Shown here piece by piece: positions 16,457-26,130 of a stretch of 64,000 nt of DNA. A program made the position numbers and the translations under genes. Numbering within the stretch: the stretch's first letter is position 1; each line of letters opens with the position of its first letter. The stretch comes from Corynebacterium parakroppenstedtii (lineage in GTDB: Bacteria > Actinomycetota > Actinomycetes > Mycobacteriales > Mycobacteriaceae), in the NCBI RefSeq assembly GCF_019754935.1, contig NZ_JAGSOA010000001.1:1116001-1180000 (forward strand), given 5' to 3'. The notes below the pieces were generated by a model. That model was not told the origin of the DNA, did no database searches, and saw only the letters and a program-made list of their open reading frames with translations.

Positions 16457-17146
16457 TCACTGGGGTTTTGTCGCGCTGTGGAGTGCCACGATGCCGCCGG
16501 TCAGGTTCCTCCAGCCGACCTCTTTCCAGCCCGCAGACTGGACGATGCGCGCTAAAGTCTCCTGGTCAGGCCATGCGCGGATGGACTCCGCCAGGTACAC
16601 GTACGACTCCGGGTCCGATGACACAATTTTTGCCACCGCCGGAAGCGCCCGCATCAGGTATTCCGTGTAGATCGTCGAGAACACGGGGATCACCGGCGTC
16701 GAAAACTCACACACCGTTAAGCGTCCACCAGGTTTGACGACGCGGGCCATCTCGCGGAGCCCAGCGGCCGTGTCCCCGAAGTTCCTGAGGCCGAAAGAGA
16801 TGGTGGCAGCGTCGAAAGTGTTATCGGCGAAGGGCAAGTTAAGCCCGTCACCTGCGACTAAGGGCACATCCCGATGGCGTCCGGCTTTCAACATTCCGAG
16901 GGAAAAGTCACACCCCACGACGAGGGCGCCGGACTTGGATAGTTCCGCCGTGGAGACGCCCGTCCCGGCGGCGAGGTCCACGACTTTCTCGCCGGGCTTC
17001 GGGTCGAGCCGCTTGCGCGTTGCTTTTCGCCACAGCGTGTCGATCCCGCCGGTCAGCACGGTGTTAGTTAGGTCATATTTCTTGCCGACGGCATCGAACA
17101 TGCGCGCCACTTCACGGGGTTTCTTTTCCAACGTCGCTCTAGCCAC
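16457..17146 (-). CDS. menG: Demethylmenaquinone methyltransferase
   Basis: This 229-residue UbiE/MenG methyltransferase has an N-terminal [15 protein letters not shown] signature, the SAM-binding [19 protein letters not shown], the RNFGD region, and [14 protein letters not shown] at the end. It methylates demethylmenaquinone in the last step of menaquinone synthesis. I chose GTG 17146 ([14 protein letters not shown]) by alignment with the corynebacterial form. The upstream extension in frame is unconserved. It is followed after 185 bases by the prenyl synthase gene. Confidence 0.94.
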   Translation of the reverse strand: MARATLEKKPREVARMFDAVGKKYDLTNTVLTGGIDTLWRKATRKRLDPKPGEKVVDLAAGTGVSTAELSKSGALVVGCDFSLGMLKAGRHRDVPLVAGDGLNLPFADNTFDAATISFGLRNFGDTAAGLREMARVVKPGGRLTVCEFSTPVIPVFSTIYTEYLMRALPAVAKIVSSDPESYVYLAESIRAWPDQETLARIVQSAGWKEVGWRNLTGGIVALHSATKPQ

Positions 17147-17174
17147 GAGGCCCCAGAGTACCCGGTGAGTCCGT

Positions 17175-18356
17175 CTACGCGTACCGGTGCTCGCGCTCTG
17201 CGCGCCACCTCTCCAGGAGTGTCGGCCGGATTTCTTGCCCCATCGGGGACTCAATCGCCGCCTCATAGTGGCTCATCAACTCGTCACCAAGGCACTCCCA
17301 CGTGCGCTTTTTCACGGAGTTTCGAGCAGCGACACATCGGTCGTGATAGCCATCCGGTTCGAGCAAGCGATCAACCGCCGCATTAAGGTCCTGTTCGAAG
17401 GACTCCACCGGCAATAATTCACCATCGACGCCGTCGTCAATGAGGTCAATGGGGCCACCGGCTCTCGGCCCGATGGTAGGCACACCCGACGCTAACGACT
17501 CTTGAACAGCCTGGCAGAACGTCTCGTATTCGCCTGGGTGGACGAAGAGGTCCAAGGAGGCATACACCTCCGCCAGGTCCTCCCCGTATTTCGCGCCGGT
17601 GAAGATCGCGCGTGGTAGCAACTCGCGCAATTCTTGGCTGTCCGGCCCATCCCCGGTGATCACGAGTTGGATGTCGTCGCGGTCCTGCAGGGCAGCCAAT
17701 CGGTACACGGATTTTTCTGCCGCCAAGCGCCCGACGTAGCCGACGATTTTCTGCCCGTTGGGGGCCCATTGCCGACGCAGCGCATCCGATCTCTTCGTCG
17801 GGGAGAAAAGCTCAATATCGACGCCACGCGCCCAGTGGTACACGTCTCTGATTTTGTGATGGCGGAGTTCCTCAATGGTTACCGACGACGGCGCAAGGGT
17901 CCGTGAGCAGGCGTTATGTATTGTCCGTGTCCACTGCCACGCGGCCGAGGCCAGTGGTTTCATGTGGTAATTATTCGCAAACCCGGCCACGTCCGTCTGA
18001 TAAACGGCAACCGTCGGAATCCCTAGTTGAGCTGCACCGAACGCGCCCGCGGCACCGAGCACGAACGGGCTCGCTGCATGAACGACATCTGGCTTGTATT
18101 TGCGTAGTGCCCGCTTCACGGTCGGCGTCGGGACGCCGATGGGGAGCGAGTCGATCAGTGGCACCTGAACGGTGGGAACGCGAGCGATGGGGAAACCTGC
18201 GTAGTCCGGGCATTCATCTTGAACTTCACGAGCGCCCGGCGCGATGACTAGTGCGTCGTGGCCGTGGCGGTCGCAGTATTCCAAGACCCGGAGAATTGAG
18301 TTAGTGACACCGTTGATGTTTGGAAGAAATGATTCTGCAACAATTGCAATGCGCAT
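17175..18356 (-). CDS. mgtA: GT4 family mannosyltransferase, MgtA-like
   Basis: This 393-residue GT-B glycosyltransferase starts [19 protein letters not shown]. It has the C-terminal GT4 signature [11 protein letters not shown], then ITGDGP and [21 protein letters not shown] with the EX7E motif. In C. glutamicum the gene at this position by menD and menG is mgtA, which makes a mannosyl-glucuronosyl-diacylglycerol lipid that primes lipomannan. That specific substrate is taken from synteny. ATG 18356 fits family starts. It ends 28 bases before menG. Confidence 0.85.
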   Translation of the reverse strand: MRIAIVAESFLPNINGVTNSILRVLEYCDRHGHDALVIAPGAREVQDECPDYAGFPIARVPTVQVPLIDSLPIGVPTPTVKRALRKYKPDVVHAASPFVLGAAGAFGAAQLGIPTVAVYQTDVAGFANNYHMKPLASAAWQWTRTIHNACSRTLAPSSVTIEELRHHKIRDVYHWARGVDIELFSPTKRSDALRRQWAPNGQKIVGYVGRLAAEKSVYRLAALQDRDDIQLVITGDGPDSQELRELLPRAIFTGAKYGEDLAEVYASLDLFVHPGEYETFCQAVQESLASGVPTIGPRAGGPIDLIDDGVDGELLPVESFEQDLNAAVDRLLEPDGYHDRCVAARNSVKKRTWECLGDELMSHYEAAIESPMGQEIRPTLLERWRAEREHRYA

Positions 18357-18434
18357 ACGACTTCTTCTCTTCCTCAATTCCCCGCGATAATGCGGTTATT
18401 TTTGCCGATAAGAAATGCTGTTTTATGCTGCCGA

Positions 18435-19025
18435 TCATCTATCTCGGTGGCCATTGTATAAATTTTTCTTCCGTTCGGCGCGTCGGTTAATCAACGCTAT
18501 TGCTCCCATCGACAGCGCGACCGTCACGATAAATGTTGAAACCGCTGGTAGAAGGGATAACGTCCAGGTTCTACCTTGGACTCGGACAATGTCGGGGTGG
18601 CTGCGGGAATACTCCACCCACACTTTCTGGCCATCGTGCAATCCGCCGGGATATAAAACTCCTGTGTTGGGGGAATGGAATTCTCCGGAGCTATCCCGAA
18701 ATGAAATTGCTGTGCGCAACAGGCCGACGTGGTTCACCGTGGCGATGGCGGTTTCTTTATCTTTGTGCAGCTTAATGTCGTTATAGACTGGCCCGGCGAC
18801 GAGCGTGGCGCAGACCAGAGTCATCAGTAATGCGATTAATGCGACGACCTGGCGGCATCGGCGGGCGACGGTGTCGATCCGCGCTTCAGCATCATCACGA
18901 GACAATGGCCGACGGGTGCTCCGCGGCTTGTCGTCGTGAGGTGATTTGTCGGTCTGGGGCGTCTGATCCCCGTGAGGTGTGGGTTCGTTACCCGCGTTCA
19001 TGTCGTGGGTTGCAGTCGCGTTCAC
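18435..19025 (-). CDS. DUF3592-type membrane protein
   Basis: This protein of about 196 residues has a polar Thr/Asp/Arg-rich N-terminus of about 60 residues, a first transmembrane helix (VVALIALLMTLVCATLVAG), an extracytoplasmic domain with TAISFRDSSGEFHSP and VWVEYSRSHPDIVRV, and a second helix near the C-terminus. The layout matches DUF3592 proteins, whose function is unknown. A homologue sits here in related corynebacteria. The start is uncertain: GTG 19025 has GGAGG 11 bases upstream, while in-frame GTG 19037 and ATG 19001 are alternatives. Confidence 0.75.
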   Translation of the reverse strand: MNATATHDMNAGNEPTPHGDQTPQTDKSPHDDKPRSTRRPLSRDDAEARIDTVARRCRQVVALIALLMTLVCATLVAGPVYNDIKLHKDKETAIATVNHVGLLRTAISFRDSSGEFHSPNTGVLYPGGLHDGQKVWVEYSRSHPDIVRVQGRTWTLSLLPAVSTFIVTVALSMGAIALINRRAERKKNLYNGHRDR

Positions 19026-19126
19026 TCCGATACTCACCTCCCCGCCGTCGTGCCCTGATCATTATCCGCTTTCGTATGGTCATCGTTGCGCTGTTCCGCC
19101 GCCGCGCTTGGCATCGCTGCTGCGCA

Positions 19127-21136
19127 TTACTGCGCTTGACTCCTGTGCAGAACAGCAACGCGTCCTTCCAGGGATTCTACGGTCTGACGCCGATGCGCAC
19201 GGTCACACACAGCTTCAATCACCGTAATCCCCTCGTACGGTTCATATTGATCGCGTGCTTGATCAGGTAGACCGCCACTCTCTGAACGAGTGGCCCCAAC
19301 ATCAGTGAGCGGCATCCCCTCGGCATGGCTTTCCAGCAGGGTAACGAGCTCTTCCGCAGTGTCAGCCCTCCGGTACGCCATGCCGAAAGCGTCGCAAATC
19401 GACTTAATATCCACCTCGTGGTGAGTCGCCATGACGCGCTCAAAATGGCTGCGGAGCTCCGGCTTCCCAGGCTCCAGGGCCTCGAAAATGCCTCCACCCT
19501 GGTCATTTGCCACAACGATCAGCAGGTTCGATGGCCGCGGTTCCGACGCCGCCACGTTCAGGCCGGTCGCGTCGTGAAGGAAGGTCAGGTCTCCGGCCAG
19601 CGCCACGGTTCGCGGTGCACTCACGCTGTCGGGCTGGGCGGCTTGGTGTGAGAGCGCGACGCCGATAGCCGTCGATAAGAAACCATCAATTCCCGACGCC
19701 CCACGGTTGGAGTACATCTCGACCCCATCAAATGGAGCCCCGACGAGCGACAGGTCGCGCACCGGATTCGAGGCCCCCACCACGAGCGCATCGCCGACGT
19801 GAACAGAATCTGCGACGGCAGCGGCGACCGTCAGCCCGGTCATCCGATGGAGAGTGGACGGCTCCGAGGGGGCGGAGGGCTGCGCATCGGCGGGTGGCGT
19901 GGAGGGCTCCACTGAAGAGGCCTCCGCGGAGGAATCCTCCACAGGTTCGGCAACCTCAGATGGCACAGCGAGGTCGTCCAGGAGAATCACCTCGCGCACG
20001 GCGTCGGCAGCAGCTTGATCCACCGACCGGCAGTGATCCACCCATTGCCGGCTTTGTGGCGCAAGGTCGATCGTCGTCGCGACTTCCCCAGCCATGTGAG
20101 CGACATCCGGGTAATCGCCGGGGTTATCCGCGATGACTGTGATCGGAATATCCGGCCTGGCCAGGAGTTTTGAGACATCCCGATGCAGGGTCGGCCGGCC
20201 CGTCACCACCACGTGATCGGGCGACAACAGCGACAACGCCAGTGGATGAATAGGAACATCAGGCACTGCAGCGGTGGGCTCGGCGATCGTGGGTACACCG
20301 CGGAGCGCGTCAACATGCGGCGCATTATGGCCAGCAATGTGAAGAACTCGCGGCGAGGTCACCGTCGCCCGACCAACGAATCGCGTCCAACTCCCTCCAT
20401 CCGGACGGCCCAACCGGTGCGCAGACTGAGCTGCCTCACGGAGCTGGTCATCGTCCGTCGGCACTAATGGGTTATCGAAAGGCACATCAATATGCACCGG
20501 GCCGCGGAAGGGCAGCTCCACAGCATTGGCGGGGGGAGCATCCTCGGGGGTCGCAGCCTGCACCTGCATGCGCACGCCCGCAGCCGTCGCCGCGACCACC
20601 GCCCGATCAACGGCAGCGCGGACCTCACGATGCATCACATGCCAGGCGTCGCTGCGTCGAGTAGCGGTGTCGATCCCCTCTGTGCGCACGGCGGTATCTC
20701 GGAAAGCCGACCGCTGATCCACCGTCTGGTTCGCCCCCGTTCCCCACAATGGCCAGGGACGATTCGCAGACAACACCATGAGCGGACGATGCGACATCTG
20801 TGCTTCCACCATCGCGGGTGCGCAATGGGCCACCGCACTTCCCGACGTCATCACCACCGGGACAACATGGTGGCCGCCTGGGATCCCCGATCGGTTCCGC
20901 CGCGGACCGCCCTCGGCCTGCGCTAAGCCCAACGCCAAGAACGCCGCGGTTCGCTCGTCGGTACGCATGTGAAGAGTGATCTCCCCACGTGCCGCGGCGT
21001 CAGAAAAGGCCAGCGCCAACGGTGCCGAACGCGATCCCGGGCACACAACCACGTCCTGCACGCCGCAACGGATCAGCTCGTCGACAATAATCGCCGCCGT
21101 CATGATGGAGGCAGGAACACCACCGGAACTACTCAT
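19127..21136 (-). CDS. menD: 2-succinyl-5-enolpyruvyl-6-hydroxy-3-cyclohexene-1-carboxylate synthase
   Basis: This ThDP-dependent enzyme of about 669 residues adds 2-oxoglutarate to isochorismate in menaquinone synthesis. Landmarks are VVVCPGSRSAPLALAF, RTDERTAAFLALGLA, VVMTSGSAVAH, SANRPWPL, and the C-terminal ThDP part with YSNRGASGIDGFLSTAIG, VALAGDLTFLHD and ANDQGGGIF. A low-complexity Pro/Ser/Glu insert of about 35 residues (around 400-440) makes it longer than the usual 540-580. The start is unclear between ATG 21136 and GTG 21154, since neither has a strong ribosome binding site. It follows menC with a 45-base gap. Confidence 0.94.
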   Translation of the reverse strand: MSSSGGVPASIMTAAIIVDELIRCGVQDVVVCPGSRSAPLALAFSDAAARGEITLHMRTDERTAAFLALGLAQAEGGPRRNRSGIPGGHHVVPVVMTSGSAVAHCAPAMVEAQMSHRPLMVLSANRPWPLWGTGANQTVDQRSAFRDTAVRTEGIDTATRRSDAWHVMHREVRAAVDRAVVAATAAGVRMQVQAATPEDAPPANAVELPFRGPVHIDVPFDNPLVPTDDDQLREAAQSAHRLGRPDGGSWTRFVGRATVTSPRVLHIAGHNAPHVDALRGVPTIAEPTAAVPDVPIHPLALSLLSPDHVVVTGRPTLHRDVSKLLARPDIPITVIADNPGDYPDVAHMAGEVATTIDLAPQSRQWVDHCRSVDQAAADAVREVILLDDLAVPSEVAEPVEDSSAEASSVEPSTPPADAQPSAPSEPSTLHRMTGLTVAAAVADSVHVGDALVVGASNPVRDLSLVGAPFDGVEMYSNRGASGIDGFLSTAIGVALSHQAAQPDSVSAPRTVALAGDLTFLHDATGLNVAASEPRPSNLLIVVANDQGGGIFEALEPGKPELRSHFERVMATHHEVDIKSICDAFGMAYRRADTAEELVTLLESHAEGMPLTDVGATRSESGGLPDQARDQYEPYEGITVIEAVCDRAHRRQTVESLEGRVAVLHRSQAQ

Positions 21137-21181
21137 GGAGAACGATCTTTCCACCTTGTTACCCAGCCTTAACCATCAGCC

Positions 21182-22294
21182 TTAATCAGCCGCATTTCCC
21201 GGCATGTCCGACGCACCCGGCACATGTTTCCACGCCGCCGCCAGGCGCTCTTTCCACCACTGCACCCTATCTTCCGGGGCGCGATACCTCGCCAGCGCAT
21301 CCGGATCCGGAGTTCGCGGCTCCACAGCCATCATTCCGTCGACAATGGGTCGTGAATCACCCACATCACCAGCCATCAGCGCACCCGTCGCCAGGCCTGC
21401 CGGCTGACTATCCACCGCCGAGGCCGCACACAAACCCGCATACATGCCGACAACCGAATCAATTGCCGACGACACCGTCACATCCACACCATGTTTGCGC
21501 GCCTCCTCTGCCACCGCGATCAAGGCGCGCGGACCGCCGAGCGGCGCGGCTTTCACCACGGCCACATCGACAGCTCCCATGCGTATAGCACGGTATGGAT
21601 CCGACGCTTTACGTATGGACTCATCCGCAGCGATGCGAGCACTCAGCCCATCATCAGCCAAAGTTTTCCGCAGTTCAGCGAGGTCCTCAAGCCGAGGACA
21701 CGGCTGTTCGACGTAATCCAAGGGCCCATCGCGGAGGAATCGACGCACGGCCTCATGGGCCTCCGCCACGGTCCACCCACCATTCGCGTCGACGCGGATA
21801 TTGATGTCAGGGCGGGCCTCGCGAACAGCGCGAACTCGGGCGCAATCATCGTCGAGAGTCTGTCCCTTTTCTGCCACCTTCACTTTGACCGTCGATATTC
21901 CCGAATATCGATTAAGGAGATCGGGAACGCGATCCGGCTCGCACGCGGGAATAGTCCCGTTGACCGGCACCCATCCTTGCAATGATCGAGGTGGGCCCAC
22001 CCATCCCATTTCCAGCGCTGAGGCCAGCCACATCGCAGATTCCACCGAACCATATTCCAGGAAAGCTCCCCACTCTGACCAGCCTTGGGGGCCGTCGATA
22101 AGCATGACCTCGCGTTGCATAATCCCACGGAACCGAATGTTCATCGGCAACTGGACAACATGTGCACGCTCCCACACTTCGTTGAGCGACGGACATGTCA
22201 CATCACCCGGCCAACGACCGAGCCCGTATTGGCGAGGGAGCCCAGGTGACAACGCAGGTCGAGAATCAGAATCCGGCAGGTCCATGTGAGACAT
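21182..22294 (-). CDS. menC: o-Succinylbenzoate synthase
   Basis: This enolase-superfamily enzyme of about 370 residues dehydrates the MenD/MenH product. The metal and catalytic residues are visible: TVKVKVAE with the catalytic lysines, RVDANGGW, DYVEQPC, IAADESIR and VVKAAPLGG. ATG 22294 is used, and ATG 22285 is an alternative. Longer in-frame extensions to 22495 would run into menB on the other strand. It is divergent from menB across 100 bases, and cotranscribed with menD. Confidence 0.93.
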   Translation of the reverse strand: MSHMDLPDSDSRPALSPGLPRQYGLGRWPGDVTCPSLNEVWERAHVVQLPMNIRFRGIMQREVMLIDGPQGWSEWGAFLEYGSVESAMWLASALEMGWVGPPRSLQGWVPVNGTIPACEPDRVPDLLNRYSGISTVKVKVAEKGQTLDDDCARVRAVREARPDINIRVDANGGWTVAEAHEAVRRFLRDGPLDYVEQPCPRLEDLAELRKTLADDGLSARIAADESIRKASDPYRAIRMGAVDVAVVKAAPLGGPRALIAVAEEARKHGVDVTVSSAIDSVVGMYAGLCAASAVDSQPAGLATGALMAGDVGDSRPIVDGMMAVEPRTPDPDALARYRAPEDRVQWWKERLAAAWKHVPGASDMPGNAAD

Positions 22295-22394
22295 GACTTC
22301 TACCCTAACCACCAACCGGACATAACCACGTCGCCATAGCGACGCGTGGGCCGCCATGGCCACGCGTGTGCTGATTGTCAGTATCCTCATCGGT

Positions 22395-23372
22395 ATGTCA
22401 GATGAACACTCCGCCAACCATTCCGATACTGGCCAGCCGTTCAACCCCGAGCTATGGAAGCCAGTTCCCGGATTCACCGATCTCACCGACATCACGTATC
22501 ACCGCCACGTCGGAACCGAGCGCGCCGACGGTATCGTCCGGATCGCTTTCGATCGGCCAGAAGTACGCAATGCTTTCCGCCCCCATACCGTCGATGAGTT
22601 GTACCAAGCGCTCGACCATGCGCGCCGCAGTCCCGACGTCGGCACTGTTTTGTTAACGGGCAATGGTCCGTCGCCGAAGGACGGTGGGTGGGCGTTCTGC
22701 TCGGGCGGAGATCAGCGCATTCGCGGCCGCTCCGGGTACCAGTACGCCACCGAGCACAATTCTGATGTCGAGCACGCCGACGCGTCGAGCGTCGATACTG
22801 CTCGCGCCAAAGCAGAAGGCGGGCGGCTCCACATTCTTGAGGTTCAGCGGCTGATCCGCACGATGCCGAAGGTGGTAATCGCGCTGGTCAATGGTTGGGC
22901 GGCCGGTGGCGGGCATTCCTTGCACGTGGTCTGTGATCTCACGTTGGCCTCGCGCGAGCACGGTTTATTCAAGCAGACCGACGCCGACGTGGGATCGTTT
23001 GACGCTGGGTACGGCTCTGCGTACCTGGCCCAGCAGGTCGGGCAAAAATTTGCACGTGAGATCTTTTTCCTCGGCCGGACCTACGATGCCGAGACTATGC
23101 ACCGGATGGGTGCGGTGAACGAGGTCGTCGACCACGCTGAGCTGGAGAATGTTGCCATCGAGTGGGCGCGCGCGATCAATTCCAAGTCTCCGACCGCACA
23201 GCGGATGCTCAAGTTTGCATTCAATCTCGCCGACGACGGCCTCATGGGACAACAGGTGTTCGCCGGAGAGGCCACGCGATTGGCCTATATGACCGACGAA
23301 GCGCTGGAAGGGAGAAACTCCTTCCTTGAGAAGCGACCTCCGCGGTGGGACGAGTTCCCTTACTATTACTAA
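22395..23372 (+). CDS. menB: 1,4-Dihydroxy-2-naphthoyl-CoA synthase
   Basis: This 325-residue crotonase-fold protein performs the Dieckmann-type ring closure of o-succinylbenzoyl-CoA. Conserved parts are IAFDRPEVRNAFRPHTVDEL, WAFCSGGDQRIRG, VIALVNGWAAGGGHSLHVVCDL, DADVGSFDAGYGSAYLA and the end RPPRWDEFPYYY. ATG 22395 has no clear ribosome binding site, so the mRNA may be leaderless. In-frame ATG 22356 would overlap the menC promoter area and lacks homology. Confidence 0.95.
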   Translation: MSDEHSANHSDTGQPFNPELWKPVPGFTDLTDITYHRHVGTERADGIVRIAFDRPEVRNAFRPHTVDELYQALDHARRSPDVGTVLLTGNGPSPKDGGWAFCSGGDQRIRGRSGYQYATEHNSDVEHADASSVDTARAKAEGGRLHILEVQRLIRTMPKVVIALVNGWAAGGGHSLHVVCDLTLASREHGLFKQTDADVGSFDAGYGSAYLAQQVGQKFAREIFFLGRTYDAETMHRMGAVNEVVDHAELENVAIEWARAINSKSPTAQRMLKFAFNLADDGLMGQQVFAGEATRLAYMTDEALEGRNSFLEKRPPRWDEFPYYY

Positions 23373-23403
23373 CCGAACCTCCCCCATTAGCTACCCCCGG
23401 AAA

Positions 23404-23421
23404 GTTAACGGAATCTTAACG
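23404..23421 (+). promoter_or_regulatory. Pho-box-like direct repeat upstream of the phosphate transporter
   Basis: GTTAACG and CTTAACG are spaced exactly 11 bases apart, the geometry recognised by OmpR/PhoB-type response regulators. They lie 50 bases ahead of the pit start and just upstream of a possible -10 (TACATA). RegX3, encoded at 61416-62102, is a candidate binder. This is inferred from pattern only. Confidence 0.4.
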
Positions 23422-23470
23422 CTGCCGCCACAGTTTGGCTGCTACATAGTCCGGGGAGGATACTTTCGCT

Positions 23471-24670
23471 GTGACCGAACTGATCATCCTCGTCATAGTG
23501 ATCGCTACCGCGCTCGCGTTCGACTTCACAAATGGTTTTCACGACACCGCAAATGCAATGGCGACGTCTATTGCCACCGGTGCTCTCACACCAAAAGTAG
23601 CAGTCACATTGTCAGCGATTCTCAACCTCATCGGCGCATTCCTCTCCGTCGAGGTGGCAAAAACAGTCGGTAAAGGGATCGTCAATCTCGATCAGTTCAA
23701 CCTCGATAGCGATACCGACGCGCACAAACTTCTGCTTGTCGTCTTTGCAGGCCTTATCGGCGGAATCGTATGGAACCTGCTGACCTGGCTGCTCGGGATC
23801 CCCTCCAGTTCCTCCCACGCCCTTTTCGGCGGGCTGATCGGGGCCGCGTTTGTCTCCCTGGGAATCGGTGGCGTGGCCTGGGCAAACATCCTCGGCAAGA
23901 TCATCATCCCCGCATTGGCCGCGCCCTTCGTCGCCGGCGTGGTGTCCGCGTGCGGCACCTGGCTGATTTACCGCATCACCGATAGCGTCGAGGAACACAA
24001 CAAGAACAATCACTTCCGCATCGGGCAGATCGCAACAGCCTCGCTCGTGTCGCTTGCTCACGGCACTGGTGACGCTCAGAAAACGATGGGTGTCATCTTC
24101 TTGGCCCTGGTCGCGTACGGCGAAATCGATGCCGACACCCACATGCCTCTATGGATCATCGCGGCATGTGCCTCCGCCATCGCCTTGGGCACCTACACCG
24201 GTGGCTGGCGAGTGATCCGTACCTTAGGCAAGGGGCTCGTCGAAATCGACTCTCCGCAGGGCATGGCGGCAGAAGCCTCTTCAGCTGCAATTATTCTTAC
24301 TTCCTCACACGCCGGCATGGCCTTATCGACGACGCACGTCGCGACCGGATCAATCCTGGGTACAGGCCTAGGACGTCGTGGCGCTGAAGTCCGCTGGGGA
24401 GTGGCCGGCCGCATGGCGACCGCCTGGGTCATCACTCTCCCCTGTGCCGCTGTCGTCGGCGCCCTGACATGGTTGGTGGCGCATCTTGTCGGCCTAGCCA
24501 CCACCGACTTCATCGGCGTTATAGCGGCTTTCGCCATCCTGGTGACCTTGGCTGGCTACATCTATCAGCAGTCCCGAAAGAACAAAGTGTCATCCCACAA
24601 TGTCAACGCAGAGTGGGATGAAGACTCCAACTCCGTTATCCCCGCTGAAGAGCGAAAGGTCGCTCGGTAA
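23471..24670 (+). CDS. pitA: Low-affinity inorganic phosphate transporter (PiT family)
   Basis: This 399-residue membrane protein has about 10 helices and the duplicated PiT signature. The first copy is DFTNGFHDTANAMATSIATGAL and the GIPSSSSHALFGGLIGA region. The second is LAHGTGDAQKTMGVI and SSHAGMALSTTHVATGSILG. It would import metal-phosphate with protons. GTG 23471 has GGGGAGGA 11 bases upstream. It overlaps the next gene by 1 base (TAATG). The order pitA, small membrane protein, DUF3349, menE mirrors M. tuberculosis Rv0545c-Rv0542c. Confidence 0.93.
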   Translation: MTELIILVIVIATALAFDFTNGFHDTANAMATSIATGALTPKVAVTLSAILNLIGAFLSVEVAKTVGKGIVNLDQFNLDSDTDAHKLLLVVFAGLIGGIVWNLLTWLLGIPSSSSHALFGGLIGAAFVSLGIGGVAWANILGKIIIPALAAPFVAGVVSACGTWLIYRITDSVEEHNKNNHFRIGQIATASLVSLAHGTGDAQKTMGVIFLALVAYGEIDADTHMPLWIIAACASAIALGTYTGGWRVIRTLGKGLVEIDSPQGMAAEASSAAIILTSSHAGMALSTTHVATGSILGTGLGRRGAEVRWGVAGRMATAWVITLPCAAVVGALTWLVAHLVGLATTDFIGVIAAFAILVTLAGYIYQQSRKNKVSSHNVNAEWDEDSNSVIPAEERKVAR

Positions 24671-24936
24671 TGTCTACCCTCCATTCACTCCTCACCGTTC
24701 TCGTTGTCGCACTGGTTTTAGGAGCCGGGCTCCCCACACTGTTCTCCCTCGGTGTTCGCCTCGATGCTGCCGGCTCTGCTGAAGGACAACACACTAAGGG
24801 AATAAGCCACATTTTGGCTTGGGTGATCTACGCGCTATGCCTGGCAGTCATCATCGCCGGCGTGCTGTGGATCACCAACGCAATGATCGCTCACTACACA
24901 GGTATCAACATTTACGGCACGTCCGGCGGACACTAA
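24670..24936 (+). CDS. Small membrane protein of the pitA-menE cluster
   Basis: This 88-residue protein has two strongly predicted helices (residues 5-28 and 45-68) and a short Gly-rich tail. It starts at the overlapping TAATG with pitA, so it is translationally coupled. The equivalent in M. tuberculosis is Rv0544c. A partner role with the phosphate transporter is plausible but unproven. Confidence 0.8.
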   Translation: MSTLHSLLTVLVVALVLGAGLPTLFSLGVRLDAAGSAEGQHTKGISHILAWVIYALCLAVIIAGVLWITNAMIAHYTGINIYGTSGGH

Positions 24937-24949
24937 AGGACCCCTAGAG

Positions 24950-25432
24950 ATGAGCACTGGTTCACACCCCACCTCAGAATCCACCCCGAACCGAAGATCC
25001 ACCACCAACCCCGACGCATCCGACAGAAGCGCCACCGACAGCGGTTCCACCAAGAAAGACCCCACTCCAACTGGGACTTTTTCAGCGGCCACCCAACGAG
25101 CCATCGACGAACAACGAGAGCTGGAACATAAACACTGGCTACTACGTTTCATTGAGTGGTTACGGGTTGGCTATCCAGCAGCTGTTCCCGACGGCGACGC
25201 CGGTGCGATCATGTACGTCCTCAAGCAAGATCTGCGCGAAGAGGACATTGACCGGATAGCTGCGACCATCGTCGCTAAGCAAGATGTTCATCGTGACCAG
25301 GGAGAACCTATAACCGAGCAGGAAATTAATCGGTACATTGAGACGACGATGTCCCAAACGCCGACCGAGGATGATCTTGCCCGAGTGAGGACAAAACTTC
25401 GTGATGGAGGCTTTGACGTCGCTGGTGCGTAA
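24950..25432 (+). CDS. DUF3349 domain protein, first copy
   Basis: This 160-residue protein has a disordered Ser/Thr/Pro-rich N-terminus of about 50 residues and then a DUF3349 helical domain. Key segments are FIEWLRVGYPAAVPDGDAGAIMYVLK, and IDRIAATIVAK with the repeated helical unit EPITEQEINRYIETTM. The fold is a small helical bundle of unknown function, also found as M. tuberculosis Rv0543c. It starts 13 bases after the previous stop. A second copy follows at 25756. Confidence 0.8.
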   Translation: MSTGSHPTSESTPNRRSTTNPDASDRSATDSGSTKKDPTPTGTFSAATQRAIDEQRELEHKHWLLRFIEWLRVGYPAAVPDGDAGAIMYVLKQDLREEDIDRIAATIVAKQDVHRDQGEPITEQEINRYIETTMSQTPTEDDLARVRTKLRDGGFDVAGA

Positions 25433-25755
25433 GGCGCGAATCCAGGGACGCATGTGACTGAAGTCCATTTTTGTCTATCACAGTGACAGGATTTCCTACG
25501 AAATTTGAGGGTATAGTCAATGCTTGACTAGCCCAACAATTTCATCTAGAGTGCTTTTTATCTAATTTCACACGTAGGGCACCTTCACCCGACGGTTCCA
25601 ACCGGAAGTCTTAGCTGACGGCTTCACTTGATACCTTCAAGCGACGTTTTCGGCAGACGCACCAAGCAGCGTTTGGGCCGGTAACGCCGGATAAAGAGGC
25701 TCGCGTACCACGCTTTTGGGAACCCGCATACGACCTCATAAAGGAGGGGAAGAAA
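25433..25755. other. Intergenic stretch between the two DUF3349 genes
   Basis: These 323 bases hold no supported gene. The region includes ACGGTTCCAACCG-type short inverted repeats and GCCGGTAACGCCGG. It probably carries a promoter for the second DUF3349 gene, whose ribosome binding site AAAGGAGGGG is very strong. No T-tract terminator is evident. Confidence 0.4.
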
Positions 25756-26061
25756 ATGGCAAGCAGCATCATGCGTTTCATCAACTGGCTTCGCATCAGC
25801 GACCAACAATTCACCCCTGTGGACGTCGTTGGCCGTGTACATTCGGAGCATGACGGCCGTTCAGCGGTTGCACTTGCTGAGCCCGTTACCAAGACGAAGA
25901 CCGCCGACGTGGTCAATCTCCTCGTCACCGAAGGGCACATTCCATCAACGGCTGCAGATGCAGCGCAGGCTTTCTACGCTGTTCACCAGCGCAAAGCCAC
26001 CCGCGAAGAGATTCACACCATCTTCGTCACGCTTGATAGCCTCGGCTTCATCGCCGACTAA
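25756..26061 (+). CDS. DUF3349 domain protein, second copy
   Basis: This is a 101-residue compact helical protein. FINWLRISDQQFTPVDVVGRV aligns in pattern with the first copy's FIEWLRVGYPAAVP region, followed by TADVVNLLVTEGHIP and REEIHTIFVTLDSLGF. ATG 25756 follows AAAGGAGGGG, suggesting high expression, and a strong terminator follows the stop. It is the closer match in length to M. tuberculosis Rv0543c. The function is unknown. Confidence 0.82.
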   Translation: MASSIMRFINWLRISDQQFTPVDVVGRVHSEHDGRSAVALAEPVTKTKTADVVNLLVTEGHIPSTAADAAQAFYAVHQRKATREEIHTIFVTLDSLGFIAD

Positions 26062-26068
26062 CACTTCA

Positions 26069-26104
26069 CCCAGCCACTGGTTCACCCCGGTGGCTGGGTT
26101 TTAT
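26069..26104 (+). terminator. Rho-independent terminator after the second DUF3349 gene
   Basis: CCCAGCCAC (26069-26077) pairs perfectly with GTGGCTGGG (26090-26098), and TTTTAT follows. It ends 27 bases before the menE start, so menE needs its own promoter or readthrough. Confidence 0.92.
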
Positions 26105-26130
26105 CTTGCCCCTTACTACACTGCCTTACC

